A model generated the notes under the pieces. It was given only the letters and a program-made list of their open reading frames with translations, had not been told where the DNA came from and searched no databases. Shown in pieces: positions 56,690 to 64,000 of a stretch of 64,000 bases of DNA. Every line of letters starts with the position of its first letter. Within the stretch, counting starts at the first letter, position 1. The stretch spans positions 1 to 64,000 of the forward strand of contig JAGVSM010001266.1 of NCBI GenBank assembly GCA_022494885.1, written 5' to 3'. The position numbers were made by a program, and so were the translations under genes. Origin of the DNA: Micrasema longulum. Lineage: Eukaryota > Arthropoda > Insecta > Trichoptera > Brachycentridae.

Positions 56690-59600
56690 CTGCAAGAAAA
56701 AACAATTGTGATTTAATTGTTACAACCTTTTTTTGTACCTTAACTATTCAGAATGAATTTTTATGTATTAGTTTTTTCTTTTATAACGAAATTTTGTTCA
56801 TTAGTGCCCCTATATTTTATAAGTAGGTACTGATACTAGCACATTTTAACGGCTTTAAAACGTTCTCATTTTGGTCTATGAAAATAAAATCTGACAAATC
56901 TGTCATCCCGTCTGTCAAATTTCTGATCGTTCGTCTGTTCGTCGGTCAATCGCACAATTTTTAGTTTTTAAATCGCCGATTGTCCGTAATATGTTATTAA
57001 TTATGAAATCCGTGTTTATTTCATTATGTATTATACTATCTCTAAATTTAGCAAAAGCAGAATTCTCATCTGAAGACTGTTGGTCTCTGGGATTTAACAA
57101 AGCAAATTTATTGTGCTCGTCCTGTGACCAACTAAAAGATTTCGGTTTGGAAACATTGAGGGATCATTGCAAAGAATGCTGTCATCATGACGAGAATTCG
57201 AATGCCGAAAAAAGGTACGCTAGTGCAGTATTAGAAGTGTGCACTTGTAAATTTTCCGCTTATCCACAAATCCAGGCTTTTGTCAAGAGCACAAGACCCG
57301 CCAAGTTTTCTAACCTCCAAATTAAGTATGTGAGAGGATTGGACCCGATAATCAAGCTACAAGATAAGGATGGGAATGTTGTTGAAGTTGTTGCTATCGA
57401 AAAATGGAATACGGATACAGTAGAGGAGTTTTTGAACACTCATTTAATTATGGATGAAGAAGAAGATTATTTAAAAACAAATAGAGTTTAGAAGTATTCT
57501 ATGTGCTGCTTATTATTTATAATAATTACAATCAAATAAAGTTTTTTTTAACATTATTAACTGAGATGAGTTTTATTTTATTAAACCGTAAGTATCTGCC
57601 ACAAGAAATTTCATACCATAACAAAAATTGACAAAACATGTTAATCTAGATTTTTAAATAATGCTTCTTTTCAAAGAGAGCAGACATTTAAAAGCGTCAG
57701 GTTGATTTTAAAATCCTCAAATTGCTAATTAAAATAAAATAATGCACGCATATGCGCAAGTAATATACCAATTTCTTCGGTTTGTGGTATGACAGTTAAA
57801 TCTTTAAGTGTTCTAAAATAATTTTGAATGAGCATAGATAAAAAGTAATGCTTACCAAAGATTTATGGCAATCTGTGCAAGAGAAGCAACGTTTGTGCCA
57901 GATTTGGTTCTTGGAGATCATCTGTTCCGCAGCATATACGGGGTATCCGCAGCGAGGGCAGCCAGTTCCGGCTAAAGCCTTAGCTCCGGTGAATGGAGCC
58001 CCATCAGAGCTAGGAATTTATTAAAAAAATATTACAAATAAATCCAAAAATACGTTTGCCATTTTAACACATTTGCCAAGGGAATATGAAAGTCTAGACA
58101 AATCACTTGTCACTGTGTCACATTCTACCCATTTTTAAAACGAAATTTTCTTTACTTTTGATAAAAAAAAATTAAAATTAATTTACAAAAATATAAATAA
58201 TAATTTTACAAAATATTGATTTAGTTCACAACTCTCAACACGTTACTAATGTTTTTTTTTTTCAATTAGCAAAGTTAAGTACTGTCTTGGAATGGGAAAC
58301 TTACAAACAATGGGTCGGTTCAGAATCAGCACAGACCAGGGTGGGAGCATGACCGAATCCGAAACCTTTAGGTCCAAAGAGTTTTCCGTAGCAAGCCCTG
58401 CAGTGGATCTCCTTATCAGGGCCATCACACGCCAACATGGAGTCCAGGGGGCGATGGCACTCAGCGCAGTTGAAGCATTTCTTGTGCCACATCTGAAATG
58501 TTCACTTTGTTATAATACCTTCATTTGTCTGAAACATCTTTGTCTATTCTGCAGTAAAATTATCCCTCATCAATTTAAAATAAATCAACATGGCAGCAGA
58601 CATAGATCAACACTAACTTTTCAAGAGAATTCAGAAATCATTATCATTAGTTTCATTTCTCTCATAGTATACAGTTTATTATGTCATAATATTGAAGTGT
58701 TAAATTAAAATTCCATTTAGTTCCATACACTGTGGTGCTATTAGATACAAACTATAAATAATAAGCTTTTGTCTGCCTCTTGGTCAGTGTCAGCCTACCA
58801 TGCAAAAGGTATCGAGTTCAATTCAAGACATGGTTCCCATGAAATATTTATTTAAAAATATGTTTTTATTGATGAAACGGATATCCGGTAACTATATGGA
58901 GCATACATAATATTTATTAAACTGCGGGAAACAAACGCCACTAAATTGCTTTATTGGTATGCTTTATTGGTATCGACCATGTTTGGGAAAAATATATAAC
59001 CCTCATTATCTGAAAAATTGACTTTTTTTGCGTAAAAATGCTTGTCGGTGTTCAGTATACACTCTAAAATAATTTTACCCGCAAATAAAAAATGTTCATC
59101 AAAAAGTATTTTTTAATTAAAAATATATTTGCATGAAAAAAAAAAAGTGCAGGGGGTGAAACTATTAAAAATTATTTTATTAATAAACTTATGAAACATA
59201 TTGATATGCAAATCATTGATAGATAAATATTATGAAAAATATTTTAACACATTTTTATTTTATGCCCATTGAACATTTCGTTTTTAATTATGAGAGAAAT
59301 TTGGTATCCGGCTATTCGGCTTAGAGGCTTGTTGAATATCCTATATTCGGTCAAATCATGATCGGTTTCATCACTAGTTTTATATTAAAATAATTCATAG
59401 TCTTTGAATTATAAGATCTTTGAAAAAATACGCTCTAGTTGATGTACAAATGTGGTGCCCTATGCACCATTAAGTGCACATATGGAATAACAAATGAATG
59501 ATGGAAGTTTCCTAGAGCCTTTTATTGTCATAAACATGACAATTTATTTCAAAATACCTAAATGTTAATTTTTGTCCCTATGAATTTATCTCTAGATTCA

Positions 59601-62600
59601 TAAACAAATAACTTTCTGCTGTGACCACTAATTTGGTACTAGGCATATAATTTTAGCTCATTTAATGTGGAATAAAAATTCTTACCGTTCCCTTAGCAAG
59701 CTGTTGTTCAGCAGCAAACACCATTCCTCCACAGCGAGGGCATCCTTGTCCCTTGGGAGCCTTGATGGATGTTGTATCTGGGTTGTAGAATGGTCTGCTC
59801 TTGGAAATTTCTTCTTCGCTATTAACCAAGGGAAAATATTGTTGTATATCCTGACAGCATCATGTTGCTAATTATTTCAAATCAACATTCTACATTGATA
59901 CGTAATAATAAAATTAGTTTTCAGCTCTTAAAATATGGCTATGAATTAATTATTGATTATCTGCACATTATATGAATTCATAATTGATTAAGGCGCAATC
60001 ATTGAATTGCTTTAGGAAAAATTTATATATTTTTTATTATTATTACAGAAATTTGTTTTTTTAAAGGGCGGAAATTTTTATTTAATTATCTAGCTGAATT
60101 CAAAGTCCAATGTGCTAAAATATAATCAATGATATTTATTTCGAAGCATTAAACTTCATAGCCTTATCCACATTTTATATCGAATGAAAATCAAATGGCG
60201 GCCTCCGTGGTGTAGTGGTCAAGACTGAGACTTACACAAGGACGGTTCTGGGTTCGATTCCCAGTGAGCACACGAAAACGATCTGTGATTTTTCTCAAGC
60301 CTGGGTATTCTGTAATATAATTCACCATTAATTGGGGCTCCTGGCCTGTTGTGGTGCAAAATAAATTAAATAATAATAGTTTTAGCGCATTTTTTTTTCA
60401 TTACTGACCATTCGTTAAATAAATGTCAAATTCTTGAGATGCTAGTTTGCTTTATGTATGAGCATGTTTTTATTTCAATACTTAAAACTTGTTTTCCAAA
60501 ATACTACCAAATTTGATGTTTAAAATATTTCAAAATGAATTATCAACTTACGTCAAGCCATCGGTCTGCAGGAAGCCAGATCCACAAGCGAACCCATATC
60601 CATGGGGTCCCCACTTCTTGCCATAGCAGGTCTTACAGTAAACTTCTCCATTGGGGCCATCGCAAGCAATGATGGAGTCTAGGGTCTTAGTGCAGTCACG
60701 GCACTTGAAGCACTTGCGATGCCACTCATGGCCCTTCGCGAGAACCATCTCAGCGGCAAATACAACTCCTCCGCATCGAGGACATCCCTGACCAGCGGCA
60801 GCCATGATCGAGGTGGTGTCGATCAACGTAGTTTTGGGTGCTTGATCACTAGTTAAATCAAAACAATAATTAATACACATCGTCTGTTCAGTTTTTAATC
60901 TTTAAAAACAAGAAAAATCGTATTTCATAATGTTTTATTCTGACCTACTCACATCTAACCTATACATGTATTTAATTTTAACAGTTTAATTGAAAAATTA
61001 CCTAACTAGATAATACCCATATATAGGCTTTTAATTTTTTAATGAATTTGTTTTAAAAATATCTTTTGAATATTCTTTTGAGGAACAAAATATAATATAA
61101 TGAATACATTAGTATTTTTTTCTGAATTGGTTTTAACTGGTGCAATTTCTAATTTATTTTCGTCATAGTAATGATTTTTATAAAATACACATGCCAATGG
61201 AGTGAGGATAAACAACATTTTATTTGAGAAATGGGTATTATTAATATGTTGTCAAGTAGGAATGTGCAAACAATTATATGATTATTAAATATGTGTAGTT
61301 AAGAAGGTACTTTCAAGAGCTATTGTGGTGTATGAATAAAATGGTCATTAAAAATTTTAGTTGGTTTTGATGTATGAAAATCATGTTTTAGAATCAAATG
61401 TTTGTGATGATTTATTATCAAATTTAACTTGTATGTTGACAAGTGTTAATGTTTGAAGATAAAACAGGTTTTAAACAATGGAAATTAAATGTCTTTCAAA
61501 GAGTACATATTTACTCAAACATATGTTTAAACAAGCAAGCATTATACCATAAAACATGCACTTGTCCATTACATGTAAAATAGAATGTCTTCAAGTTTGA
61601 CGATAATGCCATTATATATGGATGTACATACAAATACAAAAATAAAAAGGACTAGGTTTGGGTCAGATTGTACCTCTGCCATTCAGAGTCCAATATATCG
61701 CACATGAGGCCAAGAGACGACATCCCAGCGTGGCCAATGCCACGAGGTCCAAATCGCTGAGCGTAGCACCCTGTATGGTTAAGCAGATAAGCGTGAATGC
61801 CAGAAGAATATAAGTTTAAAGCAGCGGCAATCATGCATTAAGACCCGATAACCAGCATGTCCACTTATCAATTCAATATCCCAAACTTTGTTTTATGAGT
61901 CAAATTTAACTGTCTCCATAGTGAAATGTTATTGTCATTAGTTGAATGATTTTACATACAAATATTGATATCCTAGGTTCCCAGAATAATAAGTGGACAT
62001 TCCAGAGCGGGTGTCTGATGATTGGCGCGCAGCTAGAGAGACTTACCCAACGGGGAAGCAGTCGCTCTGCAACGCGCCACCTCCCTGACCATAGCCGTAA
62101 CCCTTGGGGCCGAACTTCTTCCCGTAACACACTACGGGGACAGAACAAACTGAGTCAAACCAAAAGCATTCCAAAACAAAACTGGGACGATTACGAGTTG
62201 AATAGATGAATGACACACTGGCTGCATCATATCTTTCAAAACTCTTCGTACAGCTTGGATCAGTAATATTCACAAGGGTTTAGAAACCTTTCCAACAGTA
62301 TTTTTTAAAGATTGAACCATTTGAACGATTCAGTTTTATAATTATGTACATATTTGTTAATGTATTGTAGTTTATTTTCCAGAGATATGATGCAGCTAGG
62401 AGAGATTTTAATAATTTGTAAACTATGAATTAATTGATGAATGGTTTACCTTTGCAGTAGATGTTTTTGTCCGGTCCCTCGCAACAGTTCACTGAATCCA
62501 GTCCCTTGGCACAGTCGCCACACTTGAAACACTCCCTATGCCATCCCTTTAACAATAGTAAATAATGCAGTTCTAGCTAGGTTCATCACAAAAAACTTGC

Positions 62601-63334
62601 AAATGCACAAAAATACTGTCTTATTCTATATGATTATGACGTGATGGATGTAACTGAAGTGTAATTCTACACACATATAGTTTAAGTCGTGCATGGACCA
62701 ACCACAGAGGTTCTAAGAGTAAGTGATAAATGGAAAGATGCGGGTTTTTGTGAGCACAATATGTGGGTATCTTTTCGTGCTTCATTACATCTTATTATGA
62801 TAGTATTTTGGTCCCACAAACACATAAATCTGAATCAGATCAGGTTGTGTACCTCGGCAATATATGTCCATGTCTGGTCCATCACAGTGCATTGTAGAGT
62901 CTAAAGTTCTGTTGCAACTGATGCATTTGAAACAGCGCCTGTGATACCCCTGTTGTTGAAGGAAATATTAAAAATATTCTGAAATTCATCCTGACTTTCA
63001 AATCTCAGCATAAAAGGAATTTTTAAAGTTAATTGATTTCAAACATATTTTGCATAGGTAAATAACAAAACTGAATTTATAACTTGTCGGTATATTTATT
63101 AAAAAATGGTAATTAAAACAAAATCCAATTACTTATATCAATAGTTACTAGTAATCTACTTTAAAATAGTTATTACCATTTAAAAAGAAAATCGGAATAT
63201 ATTTAAAGATACTTACACGTCCTCTAGCGAGCATCTGCTCTGCGGCATACACGAAGCCTCCACAGCGTGGGCATCCTTGTCCCTCGGGAGCCTTGGCAAT
63301 GACACGGGGCTCCATGCAAGCTCCATTCATGCGC
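56567..63334 (-). CDS. Mlp84B: Muscle LIM protein Mlp84B-like, 3' part of gene (LIM2-LIM5)
   Basis: Striated-muscle LIM-only protein of the CRP family, found at Z-discs and muscle attachments in flies. Exons in transcription order: 63334-63217 (LIM2 first finger), 62949-62853 or 62546-62450 (LIM2 second finger, alternatives), 62131-62047 or 61770-61674 (Gly-rich tail, alternatives), 60848-60552 (LIM3 in one exon), 59818-59686 and 58492-58305 (LIM4), 58009-57856 and 56689-56567 (LIM5 and stop). Each LIM shows GCPRCG, WHxxCFxC and YC/HC..CYG zinc ligands followed by the CRP-type GPKG(Y/F)G(F/Y)G motif. Fly Mlp84B has five LIM domains; the first exon here begins mid-codon after an acceptor, so LIM1, start codon and promoter lie beyond base 64,000. 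Phases agree for all combinations. Confidence 0.92.
56991..57491 (+). CDS. SELENOF: SELENOF (15-kDa selenoprotein family), cysteine form, intronless
   Basis: ER-resident thioredoxin-like protein that binds UDP-glucose:glycoprotein glucosyltransferase and helps disulfide quality control. 166 aa: signal peptide (about 1-23; basic start then a hydrophobic stretch), [13 protein letters not shown], the Cys-rich UGGT-binding region (C30, C42, C45, C60, C63, C64), redox motif C84-T-C86 and the conserved thioredoxin-like end ([22 protein letters not shown]). The position that is selenocysteine (UGA) in vertebrates is TGT (57246-57248), as in other insects. A second ATG at 57003 would also leave a good signal peptide; either may start translation. 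No introns, although vertebrate homologues have several. It sits wholly within an Mlp84B intron on the opposite strand. Open frame and intact Cys set argue it is functional. Confidence 0.93.
   Translation: MLLIMKSVFISLCIILSLNLAKAEFSSEDCWSLGFNKANLLCSSCDQLKDFGLETLRDHCKECCHHDENSNAEKRYASAVLEVCTCKFSAYPQIQAFVKSTRPAKFSNLQIKYVRGLDPIIKLQDKDGNVVEVVAIEKWNTDTVEEFLNTHLIMDEEEDYLKTNRV
57535..57540 (+). terminator. SELENOF: Poly(A) signal of SELENOF
   Basis: AATAAA 44 bases past the TAG stop, followed by a T-rich stretch; a compact 3'UTR for the nested gene. Confidence 0.7.
57856..58009 (-). CDS. Mlp84B: Mlp84B exon: first part of LIM5
   Basis: 154 nt, acceptor cctag, donor gtaagc. Encodes [20 protein letters not shown] and [15 protein letters not shown]. 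Confidence 0.92.
58305..58492 (-). CDS. Mlp84B: Mlp84B exon: second finger of LIM4
   Basis: 188 nt, acceptor ttcag, donor gtaagt. Encodes [40 protein letters not shown] and linker [15 protein letters not shown]. The first codon is Met but is an ordinary internal residue. Confidence 0.92.
58785..58865 (+). mobile_element. SINE-C head, plus strand
   Basis: CAGCCTACCATGCAAAAGGT, box B-like GAGTTCAATTC, then AAATATTTATTTAAAAAT. A tail scrap (CCTATGCACCATTAAGTGC) lies at 59459-59477, perhaps the same copy separated by later insertion. In an Mlp84B intron. Confidence 0.6.
58866..59685. other. Mlp84B intron stretch
   Basis: AT-rich; contains the SINE-C tail scrap at 59459-59477. Nothing else recognised. 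Confidence 0.4.
59686..59818 (-). CDS. Mlp84B: Mlp84B exon: linker and first finger of LIM4
   Basis: 133 nt, acceptor aatag, donor gtaaga. Encodes [20 protein letters not shown] and [20 protein letters not shown]. Confidence 0.92.
60196..60372 (+). mobile_element. SINE-B copy
   Basis: GGCGGCCTCCGTGGTGTAGT, box B GGGTTCGATTCCC, CTCCTGGCCTGTTGTGGTGC, tail AAATTAAATAAT; collinear with 19128-19314. In an Mlp84B intron. Confidence 0.85.
60552..60848 (-). CDS. Mlp84B: Mlp84B exon: complete LIM3
   Basis: 297 nt, acceptor actag, donor gtaagt. [57 protein letters not shown]: all eight zinc ligands present in one exon, unlike the two-exon layout of LIM4 and LIM5. Confidence 0.93.
60849..61673. other. 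Mlp84B intron before LIM3
   Basis: AT-rich, no repeat recognised. It must be spliced from either alternative LIM2 tail exon. Confidence 0.4.
61674..61770 (-). CDS. Mlp84B: Mlp84B alternative exon: LIM2 tail, version 2 (divergent)
   Basis: 97 nt, acceptor tacag, donor gtacaa. Encodes [20 protein letters not shown] then [12 protein letters not shown]. Same entry and exit phase as 62047-62131, keeps the last Cys ligand, but the Gly-rich motif is degraded and the tail is four codons longer. Open throughout. Either a true alternative exon or a decaying duplicate; the intact splice sites and frame favour use. Confidence 0.7.
62047..62131 (-). CDS. Mlp84B: Mlp84B alternative exon: LIM2 Gly-rich tail, version 1
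   Basis: 85 nt, acceptor cgtag, donor gtaagt. Encodes [20 protein letters not shown] then LQSDCFPVG. It provides the last Cys ligand of LIM2 and the canonical CRP Gly-rich motif, as in fly Mlp84B. Confidence 0.88.
62450..62546 (-). CDS. Mlp84B: Mlp84B alternative exon: LIM2 second finger, version 2
   Basis: 97 nt, acceptor ttaaag, donor gtaaac. Encodes [18 protein letters not shown] and [12 protein letters not shown], closer to the single fly version (WHKECFKCGTC type) than version 1. Confidence 0.88.
62853..62949 (-). CDS. Mlp84B: Mlp84B alternative exon: LIM2 second finger, version 1
   Basis: 97 nt, acceptor aacag, donor gtacac. Encodes [12 protein letters not shown] and [13 protein letters not shown]. 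Same length and phase as 62450-62546 and the same domain segment, so the two should be mutually exclusive: using both would put two second fingers in one LIM domain and break the frame (97 is not a multiple of 3). Confidence 0.85.
63217..63334 (-). CDS. Mlp84B: Mlp84B exon: linker and first zinc finger of LIM2
   Basis: 118 nt, acceptor ttacag, donor gtaagt. Encodes [20 protein letters not shown] and [10 protein letters not shown]. The ATG at 63330 is not taken as the start: the acceptor just upstream and the internal position of this linker in fly Mlp84B argue for an internal exon. Confidence 0.9.
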
Positions 63335-64000
63335 CTGTAATTACCATCAAGTTAAATCCCATCCAGATTGGTTGAGTTATCACTACTAGTACTTTACTAA
63401 GCTCCGGTTACTGCTCTAAGACGTTAATGTGTTGCGACCACCCAAACTCAACCAACTTCCCACAGCCTTAAGATTTGTTAACAAAGCAACTTGTGAATTC
63501 ATTAAAGACTATATACCAAGGTCTAAACATTCGGCTGCGTTGCGGCGAATCGAACGTTTCAAAGGGGTGCGTTTATTGTGTTACGATTTGTCAGAACTGA
63601 AATGAGAGAAATGATTAATGTGATGCTGGAGCGATGGGACAAGTCGCCCCGCCGCCATTCCCTCCCCCGACGTCCCGAGGACACTTTCCTTATCCCATCC
63701 AAGTGACACGGGTTAGTGCGGTCGGATCTCTTGGGTTAGGAAGCGTTAAGTAATGCATGCAGTTAGCGAGCTACGGTTAAACACGGGCAGGCATAGCGGT
63801 GACGTGTGAGAAGCCAGAAGCCAGAAGCCTGGAAGCCATGCTAGCCACTGTAAGAAGTGCGCTCACCATTTATCCTGGGGCTGCTTCCCTCTGCAGCTAG
63901 GGGTAGGGATAGGAAAGGGTGGCAGAGGACCGCGAACTGAGCCCAGTTTGGTGTAAGACCATTCTCAAGTTCACGGTCCGCTGTTTTCTACAACTATAAC
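63335..64000. other. Mlp84B intron running off the window
   Basis: No LIM1 exon found. 63640-63710 is a GC-rich patch (GCCATTCCCTCCCCCGACG). A short 7-bp tandem repeat of AGAAGCC (with one irregular unit) lies at 63811-63838. The right end is cut by the window. Confidence 0.5.

Noticed and set aside
58301..58492. Independent short LIM gene starting at ATG 58492
   Set aside because: The ATG follows a perfect acceptor and the frame joins neighbouring LIM exons in phase; it is an internal exon of Mlp84B.

Overview
The window is AT-rich eukaryotic DNA from an insect, most likely a moth or butterfly. The basis is the gene content (short animal-type phosphoglycerate dehydrogenase, XPC/Rad4, Mlp84B-type muscle LIM protein, cysteine-form SELENOF), GT-AG introns of tens of bases to several kilobases, and dense LINE, SINE, mariner and MITE debris of types common in Lepidoptera. 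The order is an inference; no species is claimed.

Layout. Bases 1-15,900 hold no recognisable host gene, only transposon remains: LINE 3' ends, tRNA-derived SINEs, an 800-bp hAT-like element with 8-bp target duplications, and AT-rich filler. Bases 15,927-30,774 (minus strand) hold a complete seven-exon D-3-phosphoglycerate dehydrogenase gene (326 aa, no C-terminal regulatory domains), its introns packed with nested repeats. Bases 30,775-37,536 separate it from the divergently transcribed XPC gene. XPC (plus strand, 37,537-52,861) is rebuilt here from ten exons into a 1,428-aa open frame; its second intron appears to be GC-AG and carries a dead mariner. Bases 52,862-55,680 hold a broken transposase-like ORF with a perfect 133-bp tandem duplication. 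Bases 55,690-63,334 (minus strand) are the 3' part of an Mlp84B-like gene with LIM domains 2-5; LIM1 and the promoter lie beyond the right edge. LIM2 has two consecutive pairs of candidate mutually exclusive exons. An apparently intact, intronless SELENOF (15-kDa selenoprotein family, Cys form) sits on the opposite strand inside the last Mlp84B intron.

Function. The genes are not a pathway cluster: PHGDH starts serine synthesis, XPC senses DNA lesions for global-genome repair, Mlp84B is a sarcomere/Z-disc protein, and SELENOF is an ER redox protein tied to glycoprotein folding control. All exon joins below were checked for reading-frame phase by hand. I did not find a clearly new multi-gene system. 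The most interesting items are the double alternative-exon arrangement in Mlp84B, the nested SELENOF, the direct repeat at the XPC GC-AG intron junctions, and a 79-bp inverted repeat with a hammerhead-ribozyme-like core inside a PHGDH intron.
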